Shown: positions 1-7,943 of the stretch, in pieces
Numbering within the stretch: the stretch's first letter is position 1
Layout: the number at the start of each line of letters is the position of its first letter
Assembly (NCBI RefSeq): GCF_000374585.1
Contig: NZ_KB894645.1
Location: 124,001-188,000 of the forward strand
Origin: Phocaeicola barnesiae DSM 18169 = JCM 13652
GTDB taxonomy: Bacteria; Bacteroidota; Bacteroidia; Bacteroidales; Bacteroidaceae
Length of the DNA: 64,000 nucleotides
Reading direction: 5' to 3'
Program-made: the position numbers and the translations under genes
Notes under the pieces: model-generated
What the model was told of the DNA's origin: nothing
The model's database searches: none
Seen by the model: only the letters and a program-made list of their open reading frames with translations

Positions 1-291
1 GAAGGTAACGGCAAAAAGCCGAAAGCAACAGACCGCGTACGTTGCCACTACGAGGGTACACTGATAGACGGAACCTTGTTCGACAGTTCCATCAAACGTG
101 GTGAGCCTGCCGTATTCGGTGTCAACCAGGTTATCAAAGGATGGGTGGAAGCACTTCAGCTCATGTCTGAAGGCGCCAAATGGAAACTTTACATTCCTTC
201 AGAACTGGCATACGGAGCTCAGGGCGCCGGCGAAATGATTCCGCCTCACAGTACACTGATTTTCGAAGTAGAACTGATTGAAGTATTATAA
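1..291 (+). CDS. FKBP-type peptidyl-prolyl isomerase, C-terminal part (5' end outside window)
   Basis: The frame is open from base 1 and ends at TAA 289-291; the gene begins upstream of the window. The 96 visible residues are the second half of an FKBP domain: a [12 protein letters not shown] strand-turn, F-D-S-S, the Q-V-I-K-G-W core and the IPSELAYG motif, ending in [12 protein letters not shown]. This fold catalyses cis-trans isomerisation at proline, usually in the periplasm for Bacteroidota FklB/Mip-like proteins. It is followed after 21 bases by a second FKBP gene, so the two are probably co-transcribed paralogues. The N-terminal signal and any dimerisation domain cannot be seen. Confidence 0.93.
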   Translation, partial: EGNGKKPKATDRVRCHYEGTLIDGTLFDSSIKRGEPAVFGVNQVIKGWVEALQLMSEGAKWKLYIPSELAYGAQGAGEMIPPHSTLIFEVELIEVL

Positions 292-312
292 TCTAACATA
301 AAACCATAGCAA

Positions 313-1194
313 ATGAAAAAGAGTACAGGATTGATGATGGCTCTTGCTGCAGCAGCAAGCATGGCATCATGTACAGCTCAGGGCCCGAAGGCCAACATGA
401 AAAACGAAGTGGATACACTTTCTTATATGATGGGCGTTTCTAACTCTCAGGGTCTGAAAGAATATGCGACAGGCCGTCTGGGTGTAGACACAGCTTACAT
501 GGCTGACTTCATCCGCGGTATCGAACAGGGTACCAAAGAAGTAGATGCCAAACAGAAGGCTTACCTGGCCGGCATGCAGATCGGACAGCAGATCAGCGGC
601 GAAATGTTCGAAGCTATCAACAACCAGCTGTTCAGAGGCGATTCTACACAGACATTGAGCAAGGAAAACTTCCTGGCAGGTTTCATCTCTGCTGTCAGCC
701 AGAAGAGCATGGTATCTGCTGATTCAGCCCAGATGTACGTACGCGAAAGAGCTGAAGCCATCCAGGCTAAAGCACTCGAAGCACAGTATGCCGACTATAT
801 CAAAGAAAACAAAGCATTCCTGGAAGCCAACAAGACGAAGGAAGGTGTACAGACTACTCCTAGCGGTCTGCAGTACAAAGTCATCACAAAAGGTACCGGC
901 GAAATCCCTACCAAGACATCTCGCGTTAAGGTAAACTACAAAGGTACTATGATTGACGGAACTCAGTTTGACAGCTCTTACGACCGCAAGGAACCGACAA
1001 CATTCCGTGCAGACCAGGTTATCCCGGGTTGGACAGAAGCCTTGACCATGATGCCTGTAGGTTCTAAATGGGAACTGTACATTCCGGCAGAATTGGCTTA
1101 CGGAAGCAAACAGGCCGGTCAGATCAAACCGTTCTCTACCCTGATTTTCGAAGTAGAGCTTCTCAGCATCGAGAAAGAAGCTGACAAGAAATAA
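313..1194 (+). CDS. FKBP-type peptidyl-prolyl isomerase lipoprotein (Mip/FkpA-like)
   Basis: 293 residues. The N-terminus has a basic start, a hydrophobic Ala-rich stretch and a lipobox-like M-A-S-C near residue 20, so it is probably a lipidated periplasmic or outer-membrane protein. Residues about 30-165 are helical and resemble the Mip/FkpA N-terminal dimerisation domain; residues about 180-290 form the FKBP domain, with GLQYKV, VNYKGTMIDG, F-D-S-S, the QVIPGWTEAL core and IPAELAYG. It sits 21 bases after another FKBP gene and is closed by a strong hairpin terminator at 1231-1269. The likely role is folding of exported proteins; the substrate is unknown. Confidence 0.93.
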   Translation: MKKSTGLMMALAAAASMASCTAQGPKANMKNEVDTLSYMMGVSNSQGLKEYATGRLGVDTAYMADFIRGIEQGTKEVDAKQKAYLAGMQIGQQISGEMFEAINNQLFRGDSTQTLSKENFLAGFISAVSQKSMVSADSAQMYVRERAEAIQAKALEAQYADYIKENKAFLEANKTKEGVQTTPSGLQYKVITKGTGEIPTKTSRVKVNYKGTMIDGTQFDSSYDRKEPTTFRADQVIPGWTEALTMMPVGSKWELYIPAELAYGSKQAGQIKPFSTLIFEVELLSIEKEADKK

Positions 1195-1230
1195 TCCGGA
1201 TACAACTTTTATCTCTGATAATTAACTGAA

Positions 1231-1269
1231 AGAGGCTGCCCCAAACCTGGAGCAGCCTCTCTTCTTTTT
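1231..1269 (+). terminator. Rho-independent terminator after the FKBP pair
   Basis: AGAGGCTGC at 1231-1239 pairs with GCAGCCTCT at 1252-1260, followed by CTTCTTTTTA. It lies between convergent genes; the T-tract is good only on the plus strand. Confidence 0.85.
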
Positions 1270-1295
1270 ATTATCAATGATAAAAAAGTTGCTTA

Positions 1296-2999
1296 TCACG
1301 AAGCCTTCTTGTTCTTCACATCCCGATGGGCCTCTACGACATTCACCACATAGTCACCCAGTTTCTCACATTCTCCAATCAAGTCCATGTAACGAACACC
1401 CATCTGATAATCGTATGCCTTGTTGTTGACATCGACAATATTCTGGTTCTTCAGCTGATTCCGGTAATTGTTGATTTCAGTTTCAATGTTGAAGGACTTG
1501 TTGATATCCACCTGGTGATGTGTATCCTCAACCAGCTCAATCATCTGCGACAGCGCATTGTCTGTCAGGCGGAACATCTGATGGATATGTTCATATTGGT
1601 TTTCGGTGAAGTCGATACCTCCCGAGCGTTTGTGGTTGATGGTACGGGCCAGATTATAGCAGCTGTCGCCGATACTCTCTATCTCAGTCACTTCACGAAG
1701 CATCTCCTGAATCTGCAGCTTACTTTCAGAACTCAGGCGTCCTTCCGATACCTTATTCAAGTAATTGGCTATCTCTATCTCCATGTTGTCACTGATATTT
1801 TCATACTTCTCTATCCTGCTGAACAGCTTGTTGAAGTCGTTCTCATTCTCGGTATGCAGCAAATCCCTTACCATCCGGAACATACGCTGGATACGTTCGG
1901 CAAAAAGATTGATTTCCTTTCTGGCCTGCAGGATAGAAAGTTCAGCTGTAGACAACAGACCTCCATTGATGAACTGCAACCGGTATTCTTCCTCCTGTTC
2001 CTTCTGCGGAATAATCTTGCATACGGTCTTTTCGATGAGATGGACAAACCAGATAAGAATCAGAACATTGCATACATTGAAGCAAGTATGGAAAGCCGAC
2101 AGCTTGAACGAAACCGCAACTCCTTCGGCTTCGCTGACGTGCATCACGTCTGAGATAATCCAATCTACAACACCCAGGAAAGGCTTGAACAGCAACAAGA
2201 CCCACACAACTCCGAATACATTGAACATCAAATGGGCCATCGCTGCCCGGCGTGCCTGCGTATTCGCAGTGAGGGCCGCCAGATTGGCTGTAATGGTCGT
2301 ACCGATATTCTCGCCCAGAACCAATGCAGCGCCCAATTCAAAACTAATCCAACCATTGGCACACATAATCAACGTAATAGCCATCGTAGCGGCCGAAGCC
2401 TGTACAATCATGGTCAGCACCGTACCGATCAAGACAAACAGCAAGACTGAAAGAAAACCCATATCCGTATAATTCTGTACGAATGCCAGCATATCCGGAT
2501 TTTCACTCAGGTCGGGAGCGTTTACTTTCAGCAGATTCAACCCCATGAACAGGAAAGCAAAACCGAAGATGAATTCACCGACCGACTTACGAGTACTCTT
2601 GGCAGAAAAGAGCAACGGGATTCCAATGGCGAGCAACGGAAGAGAGAATGCAGAGACATCCACCTTAAAGCCGAGGGCAGAAATAATCCAGGCCGTCACG
2701 GTGGTACCGATATTGGCTCCCATAATTACTCCGATAGACTGCGCCAAATCCAACAACCCGGCATTCACGAAACTGACCACCATGACAGTGGTTGCCGAAG
2801 AAGACTGAATCAAGGCAGTAATCAGCATACCGGTAAGGACTCCGGTGACTCGGTTGGTAGTCATAGCGGTTAGAATACTACGCAGCCTGTCGCCTGCAAA
2901 CTTTTGCAATCCTTCACTCATGATTTTCATACCGTAAAGGAAAAGCGCCAGTGAACCCAGCAGCTTTAAAAAATCATAAAAAGAATACTCCATCTTCAA
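1296..2999 (-). CDS. Na+/phosphate symporter family protein with C-terminal PhoU-like domain
   Basis: 567 residues. Residues about 10-320 contain two related NptA/SLC34-type repeats, each with the Q-S-S-S-A-T or Q-A-S-A-A-T signature (ALIQSSSATTVMVVSFVNAG and IVQASAATMAITLIM), conserved G-A-N-I-G-T-T and G-E-N-I-G-T-T turns, and multiple membrane helices. Residues about 350-560 form a long helical PhoU-like domain, as in YjbB-type bacterial proteins. It probably moves inorganic phosphate across the inner membrane with sodium. It is transcribed alone and convergent with the FKBP pair. Uptake versus efflux direction cannot be read from sequence. Confidence 0.9.
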   Translation of the reverse strand: MKMEYSFYDFLKLLGSLALFLYGMKIMSEGLQKFAGDRLRSILTAMTTNRVTGVLTGMLITALIQSSSATTVMVVSFVNAGLLDLAQSIGVIMGANIGTTVTAWIISALGFKVDVSAFSLPLLAIGIPLLFSAKSTRKSVGEFIFGFAFLFMGLNLLKVNAPDLSENPDMLAFVQNYTDMGFLSVLLFVLIGTVLTMIVQASAATMAITLIMCANGWISFELGAALVLGENIGTTITANLAALTANTQARRAAMAHLMFNVFGVVWVLLLFKPFLGVVDWIISDVMHVSEAEGVAVSFKLSAFHTCFNVCNVLILIWFVHLIEKTVCKIIPQKEQEEEYRLQFINGGLLSTAELSILQARKEINLFAERIQRMFRMVRDLLHTENENDFNKLFSRIEKYENISDNMEIEIANYLNKVSEGRLSSESKLQIQEMLREVTEIESIGDSCYNLARTINHKRSGGIDFTENQYEHIHQMFRLTDNALSQMIELVEDTHHQVDINKSFNIETEINNYRNQLKNQNIVDVNNKAYDYQMGVRYMDLIGECEKLGDYVVNVVEAHRDVKNKKAS

Positions 3000-3083
3000 T
3001 AAATTAGGTTGGAAATAGGCAGTTCACTGTTTAATCAGTAAATTAACTGCCAAATAATTCTTTCAGTAATAACTATTACGTTT

Positions 3084-4748
3084 ATGCTACAAATATATTG
3101 CAAAAATAAAAATTTATCAAAAGAATTTGAAGAAGGAACTTCACTTTTTGAAATTTACCAGGGTTTTGACCTGAATATGCCGTATGGGCCGGTAAGCGCC
3201 CGAGTAAACAACAAGGTAGAGGACTTGAACTTTAAAGTCTATTACAACAAGGACGTGGAATTCCTTGACATCACAAGCGCTTCGGGCATGCGTACGTATG
3301 TGCGCTCACTCTGCTTCATCCTGACCAAAGCCGTTTCCGAACTCTATCCGAACGGAAATATCCTGCTGGAACATCCGGTATCGAAAGGGTATTTCTGCAA
3401 ACTCTGCATTGACCGGACAATCGGGCTGGACGATGTCATCCGCATCAAACAGCGGATGCAGGAAATCATCAAAGCCGACCTGCCGTTCATCCGTCACGAG
3501 AAACACACCGACGAGATTATCCGCCTGTTCAAGGAAAGAGGAATGGACGACAAGGTCAAGCTGCTGGAAACCTCGGGGCAACTGTATTCCTGCTACCAAC
3601 AGTTGGGCGATACCATCGACAGCTATTACGGCAGTCTGGTACCCAGTACCGGATACATCCGCCTGTTCGACATCGTGAAATATTATGACGGGCTTCTGTT
3701 GCGCATCCCGAACCGGAAGAATCCTGACAAGCTGGAAGAGGTCGTCAAACAGGAAAAGATGCTGGATGTGTTCCAGGAATACCATCGTTGGAACGAAATT
3801 CTGGGTATCAGCACGGTAGGAGATTTGAACCAAGCCTGTAACCGAGGTATGGCAACCGACCTCATCAATGTTTCGGAAGCCCTGCAGGAAAAGAAGATTG
3901 TCCGCATTGCCGATGAAATCACCAACCGCAATGAAAACGGGCAACGGGTAAAGCTGGTTTTAATTTCAGGTCCGTCTTCATCCGGGAAAACGACATTCAG
4001 CAAACGGTTGAGTATCCAGCTCATGACAAACGGACTCCGTCCTTATCCCATCTCACTGGACGATTATTTCGTCAACCGCGAAGATACCCCGTTGGACGAG
4101 AATGGACAGCATGACTTCGAATCGCTCTATGCCCTCGACCTGCCGTTCTTCGAAGCCCAACTGAAAGCATTGCTGGCCGGAGAAGAAGTGGAACTCCCCC
4201 GTTTCAACTTCAACATCGGGAAACGGGAACCCAGTGGGAAGAAACTACGCATTGATGACAACATGATTCTGATACTGGAAGGTATACATGCCCTGAATCC
4301 GGCACTGACACCGAATATACCTGCCGCCAACAAATATAAGATTTATGTTTCGGCCCTGACAACCATCCTGCTGGACAACCATAATTACATACCTACTACC
4401 GATAACCGTCTGCTCCGCCGCATCATCCGCGACTACAAATACCGCAGCCATTCGGCCGAAGCGACCATCAACCGGTGGCCCAGCGTACGGGCTGGAGAAG
4501 AAAAATGGATATTCCCTTATCAGGAATATGCCGATGCCATGTTCAACTCCGCTCTGATTTTCGAACTGGCTGTCCTGAAGGACCATGTAGAACCCGTATT
4601 ACGGAAAGTACCGAACAACAGCCCGGCCTACTCGGAAGCCCACCGGCTGCTCCGGTTCCTGTCTCATTTCGTTCCGGTACAGGACGAGGAACTGCCTCCT
4701 ACTTCCTTGTTACGTGAATTCTTAGGAGGAAGCAGTTTCGTCTATTAA
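3084..4748 (+). CDS. Nucleoside (uridine) kinase with N-terminal TGS and ThrRS-like domains
   Basis: 554 residues. Residues 1-65 look like a TGS domain; residues about 70-240 resemble the ThrRS second N-terminal domain (E-L-Y-P-N, then E-H-P-V-S-K-G-Y-F-C). Residues about 285-520 are a phosphoribulokinase/uridine kinase P-loop domain with Walker A GPSSSGKTTFSKRLS at about 296, a D-D-Y-F motif and L-I-L-E-G-I-H. This architecture is annotated as nucleoside kinase in Bacteroidota; phosphorylation of uridine or cytidine is inferred from the family. The ThrRS-like part has no synthetase catalytic core. The start sits directly after an AT-rich leader with no strong ribosome-binding site, as is usual in this phylum. 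Confidence 0.88.
   Translation: MLQIYCKNKNLSKEFEEGTSLFEIYQGFDLNMPYGPVSARVNNKVEDLNFKVYYNKDVEFLDITSASGMRTYVRSLCFILTKAVSELYPNGNILLEHPVSKGYFCKLCIDRTIGLDDVIRIKQRMQEIIKADLPFIRHEKHTDEIIRLFKERGMDDKVKLLETSGQLYSCYQQLGDTIDSYYGSLVPSTGYIRLFDIVKYYDGLLLRIPNRKNPDKLEEVVKQEKMLDVFQEYHRWNEILGISTVGDLNQACNRGMATDLINVSEALQEKKIVRIADEITNRNENGQRVKLVLISGPSSSGKTTFSKRLSIQLMTNGLRPYPISLDDYFVNREDTPLDENGQHDFESLYALDLPFFEAQLKALLAGEEVELPRFNFNIGKREPSGKKLRIDDNMILILEGIHALNPALTPNIPAANKYKIYVSALTTILLDNHNYIPTTDNRLLRRIIRDYKYRSHSAEATINRWPSVRAGEEKWIFPYQEYADAMFNSALIFELAVLKDHVEPVLRKVPNNSPAYSEAHRLLRFLSHFVPVQDEELPPTSLLREFLGGSSFVY
3090..3097 (-). promoter_or_regulatory. Possible -7 box for the Na/Pi symporter gene
   Basis: TATATTTG on the minus strand (CAAATATA on plus) fits the Bacteroidota TAnnTTTG box. 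It lies 90 bases before the symporter start and inside the first codons of the divergent kinase gene, so the two promoters would overlap. No clear -33 element. Confidence 0.4.
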
Positions 4749-4793
4749 TGAAATAATTTAACGGATAAAACAAAAGGATATATACAAAATAGC

Positions 4794-4801
4794 TATTTTT
4801 G
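4794..4801 (+). promoter_or_regulatory. -7 box of the rpoN promoter
   Basis: TATTTTTG matches TAnnTTTG and lies 30 bases before the rpoN start. It would drive rpoN and the PAP2-like gene, perhaps through ispG. Confidence 0.6.
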
Positions 4802-4831
4802 CAACTGATTTTATAGATATACCTATCATTT

Positions 4832-6310
4832 ATGGCACAAAACTCACGTCAGGTACAAACTCAGGCCCAGCAACAGGTCCAGACACTGTCACCGCAACAG
4901 ATTCTGGTAGTCAAGCTGTTGGAATTACCTACCATCGAACTGGAAGAACGTATCCATGCGGAATTGCTGGACAATCCCGCCCTGGAAGAAGGCAAAGAAC
5001 CTTCGGATGAACCGGACGTAGATGCCGAAGCGTATAATACCAATGAAGACGGAGAACCGGATACCACCTCTGCCGAAGAACTCTCCCTGGGTGATTACCT
5101 CACAGAAGATGATATTCCGGACTATAAGCTGCAGGAGAACAACCGTTCACGCGAAGAGACACCCGAAGAAATCCCGTTTTCGGACAATGTGTCCTTTTAT
5201 GAAACCTTGAAAGAACAGTTGGACATGCAGGAACTGACCTCCGAAGAGAAACAATTGGGAGAATACCTGATAGGCTCATTGGACGATGACGGTTTGCTCC
5301 GCAAAGGCCTCGATGCCATTGCCGACGAACTGGCCATCTATCAAGGAATCTATACCACCCAGGAGCAGCTGGAACACATATTGTCCATCATCCAGGATTT
5401 CGACCCTGCAGGTATCGGTGCCCGTAGCCTGCAGGAATGCCTGTTGCTGCAGATTCAACGGAAAGAAGATTCCCCACTCAAACAAATCGAGTACGACATC
5501 ATCAGCAAATGCTGCGACGAGTTCACGAAAAAGAACAAGGAAAAAATTCTGCAGAAACTGGGAATCACCGAACAGCAATATAACGAAGCGGCTGCCGAAC
5601 TGACCAAGCTGAACCCGCGGCCCGGAAGTTCGCTCGGAGAAGCCATCGGAAAGAATCTCCAGCATATCACACCCGATTTTCTGGTAGAAACGGAAGACGA
5701 CGGGACAATCCAGCTCAGCCTCAACAACCGGAATGTCCCCGAACTCCGACTGAGCCGGGAATTTACCGAACTGCTGGACGAGCATACCCGCAACAAAGCC
5801 AACCAAAGCAAAGAATCGAAGGATGCCCTGATGTTCCTGAAACAAAAGGTAGATGCGGCACAAGGATTCATCAACGCAGTCAAGCAACGGCAGCAAACCT
5901 TGCTCAGCACCATGCAGGCCATCATCGACCTGCAACGTCCTTTCTTTCTGGAAGGCGATGAATCGCTCTTACGCCCCATGATTCTGAAGGATGTAGCCGA
6001 ACGGGCCAAACTGGATATCTCTACCGTTTCGCGTGTGAGCAACAGCAAGTATGTACAGACCAATTACGGAATCTATTCACTGAAGTTCTTCTTCAGCGAC
6101 GGTTATACCACCGAGAACGGTGAAGAATTGTCCATCCGCGAAATCAAGCGTATCCTACAGGAATGCATCGACAAGGAGGACAAAGAAAAGCCGTACACCG
6201 ACGATGAGCTGGCCGACATACTGAAGGCCAAAGGATATCCTATCGCCCGACGTACCGTAGCCAAATACCGCCAACAACTCAACATACCGGTAGCCCGGTT
6301 AAGAAGATAA
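4832..6310 (+). CDS. rpoN: RNA polymerase sigma-54 factor RpoN
   Basis: 492 residues. It has a Gln-rich region I (residues 1-45, with the T-L-S-P-Q-Q-I and E-L-P-T-I-E-L-E-E segments), an acidic linker (50-110), the core-binding region (about 115-310), a helix-turn-helix region (about 360-430) and the near-invariant RpoN box ARRTVAKYR about 15 residues from the C-terminus. Sigma-54 directs transcription from -24/-12 promoters and needs AAA+ activators, none of which is seen nearby. Its stop is followed one base later by the PAP2-like gene, so translation is probably coupled. Confidence 0.97.
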   Translation: MAQNSRQVQTQAQQQVQTLSPQQILVVKLLELPTIELEERIHAELLDNPALEEGKEPSDEPDVDAEAYNTNEDGEPDTTSAEELSLGDYLTEDDIPDYKLQENNRSREETPEEIPFSDNVSFYETLKEQLDMQELTSEEKQLGEYLIGSLDDDGLLRKGLDAIADELAIYQGIYTTQEQLEHILSIIQDFDPAGIGARSLQECLLLQIQRKEDSPLKQIEYDIISKCCDEFTKKNKEKILQKLGITEQQYNEAAAELTKLNPRPGSSLGEAIGKNLQHITPDFLVETEDDGTIQLSLNNRNVPELRLSREFTELLDEHTRNKANQSKESKDALMFLKQKVDAAQGFINAVKQRQQTLLSTMQAIIDLQRPFFLEGDESLLRPMILKDVAERAKLDISTVSRVSNSKYVQTNYGIYSLKFFFSDGYTTENGEELSIREIKRILQECIDKEDKEKPYTDDELADILKAKGYPIARRTVAKYRQQLNIPVARLRR

Positions 6311-6311
6311 T

Positions 6312-6995
6312 ATGACAGGAGATACAAACATTCCGGACCAGCTGACTTTCCACGAACGGAAACAAAGCCTTGAAGACACTCCCAAAGATGCACTCTATCT
6401 GGGAGCACAAATCATATCGGCCATATTCACACCGTTCATGGTACCTTTCGTCGCTTTTTTTCTGTTGATGTTCTTCACTTACCTCCGCATCATGCCGCTG
6501 GGATATAAGGTAACGGTATTGGCGCTGGTATATTGTTTCACCATCCTGATGCCGATGCTGGGAATCTATCTGTTCCAGAAAATCAACGGCTGGGGAATCC
6601 GTGAACTGGGAGAACGTGAAAAACGGTTCATCCCTTACGGACTGACCATTCTGAGCTACATGGCCTGTCTGATTACCATGTACCGTATCCACATGCCCCG
6701 CTACCTGGCAGGCATCATCCTGGCAGTACTCATCTGTATGGTCATCTGCACATTCATCAACCTGAAATGGAAAATCAGCACCCACATGGCCAGTAGCGGC
6801 CTGATGGTAGGAGGATTGCTGTCCTACAGTTTCATTTTCCAGTTCAACCCTGTGTGGTGGCTCTGCTTTTTCATCCTATTGTCCGGATGCCTGGGCTCGG
6901 CCCGCATCATTGTCCGGCAACACACCCTGAATGAAGTATTCGGCGGCTTTTTGGTCGGTTTATTTTGCGGTGTCACCGGAATTTTGTTTATTTGA
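6312..6995 (+). CDS. PAP2-superfamily-like membrane protein
   Basis: 227 residues with about six hydrophobic segments after a 35-residue soluble N-terminus. The C-terminal part has a degenerate PAP2 phosphatase layout: I-S-T-H-M-A-S-S-G in the place of the PSGH motif and SARIIVRQHTLNEVFGG in the place of S-R-x(5)-H-x(3)-D. The first motif keeps a His and the third an Arg and a His, but the usual Asp is Glu or Asn. It is probably an integral membrane lipid or undecaprenyl pyrophosphate phosphatase relative, possibly with altered activity. It starts one base after rpoN, a translational-coupling arrangement with no obvious functional link. Confidence 0.75.
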   Translation: MTGDTNIPDQLTFHERKQSLEDTPKDALYLGAQIISAIFTPFMVPFVAFFLLMFFTYLRIMPLGYKVTVLALVYCFTILMPMLGIYLFQKINGWGIRELGEREKRFIPYGLTILSYMACLITMYRIHMPRYLAGIILAVLICMVICTFINLKWKISTHMASSGLMVGGLLSYSFIFQFNPVWWLCFFILLSGCLGSARIIVRQHTLNEVFGGFLVGLFCGVTGILFI

Positions 6996-7021
6996 AGAAG
7001 ATAACCTTAAAAATAAAAAAC

Positions 7022-7405
7022 ATGATGAATTTCCCGACTAACGTAAAGTATACCAGCGAACACGAATGGATTCGGCTGGAAGGTGAAGAAGCTTTTGTAG
7101 GTATTACCGATTATGCACAGGAACAGCTGGGCGACATCGTTTTCGTAGATGTCCCTACTGAAGGAGAGACACTTGAAAAAGGCGAGACATTCGGTTCTAT
7201 CGAAGTGGTAAAAACAGTTTCTGATTTGTTCCTCCCCATCGGTGGCGAAATACTGGAAGTCAATCCGGAACTGGAAGAACATCCGGAACTGGTAAACCAG
7301 GACCCGTACGGCAAAGGTTGGATTATCCGTATCAAACCGACAGATACCGCCGAAATGGACGAGCTGATGGATGCCGACGCCTACAGACAGACCATCAACG
7401 AATAA
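7022..7405 (+). CDS. gcvH: Glycine cleavage system H protein
   Basis: 127 residues; the start is placed at ATG 7022 because homology begins at MMNFPTNVKYTSEHEW, although the frame is open further upstream into the previous gene. It shows Y-T-x-E-H-E-W, the lipoylation context (F-G-S-I-E-V-V-K-T-V-S-D-L, with the modified Lys inside) and the Y-G-x-G-W-I-I C-terminal motif. H protein shuttles the aminomethyl group from the P to the T protein on its lipoyl arm. The P, T and L genes are not in the window. It is 26 bases after the PAP2-like gene and 28 before purE. Confidence 0.97.
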   Translation: MMNFPTNVKYTSEHEWIRLEGEEAFVGITDYAQEQLGDIVFVDVPTEGETLEKGETFGSIEVVKTVSDLFLPIGGEILEVNPELEEHPELVNQDPYGKGWIIRIKPTDTAEMDELMDADAYRQTINE

Positions 7406-7433
7406 AGACCAATTACTAAAAAAGACAAAATAC

Positions 7434-7943
7434 ATGAAACCAGTTGTAAGTATCATTATGGGCAGTACTTCCGACCTTCCAGTGATGGAGAAGGCAGCCA
7501 AACTGCTCGACGAAATGCAGGTTCCGTTCGAAATGAATGCACTTTCGGCTCACCGTACTCCTGCCGAAGTGGAAAAATTCGCCAAAGAAGCTGCCGGACG
7601 TGGAATCAAGGTCATCATTGCGGCAGCCGGTATGGCCGCTGCTCTTCCGGGAGTGATTGCAGCCAATACCACATTGCCGGTCATTGGCGTTCCGGTGAAA
7701 GGCTCGGTCTTGGATGGCGTAGACGCTCTGTATTCCATCATCCAGATGCCTCCCGGTATTCCGGTAGCTACCGTAGCCATCAACGGTGCCATGAATGCCG
7801 CCATCCTGGCTGTACAGATGTTGGCATTGTCAGACACAGCCTTGGCACAGAAATTCGCTGACTACAAAGAAAGTCTGAAAAACAAGATTGTGAAAGCAAA
7901 CGAAGAACTGAAAGAAGTCAAATTCGCTTATAAGACAAATTAA
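7434..7943 (+). CDS. purE: 5-(carboxyamino)imidazole ribonucleotide mutase PurE
   Basis: 169 residues from ATG 7434 (MKPVVSIIMGSTSDLPVM); the longer upstream frame runs through gcvH and is not used. It has the class I PurE signature: GSTSDLP, S-A-H-R-T-P, A-A-A-G-M-A-A-A-L-P-G and the G-x-P-V-K-G loop. It converts N5-CAIR to CAIR in purine synthesis and normally forms an octamer in the cytoplasm. Its stop codon shares one base with the ispG start (TAATG), so the two are translationally coupled. No purK is visible. Confidence 0.96.
   Translation: MKPVVSIIMGSTSDLPVMEKAAKLLDEMQVPFEMNALSAHRTPAEVEKFAKEAAGRGIKVIIAAAGMAAALPGVIAANTTLPVIGVPVKGSVLDGVDALYSIIQMPPGIPVATVAINGAMNAAILAVQMLALSDTALAQKFADYKESLKNKIVKANEELKEVKFAYKTN

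Noticed and set aside
1326-2472. Long plus-strand frames opposite the Na/Pi symporter
   Set aside because: They are shadows of the minus-strand gene with no motif of their own.
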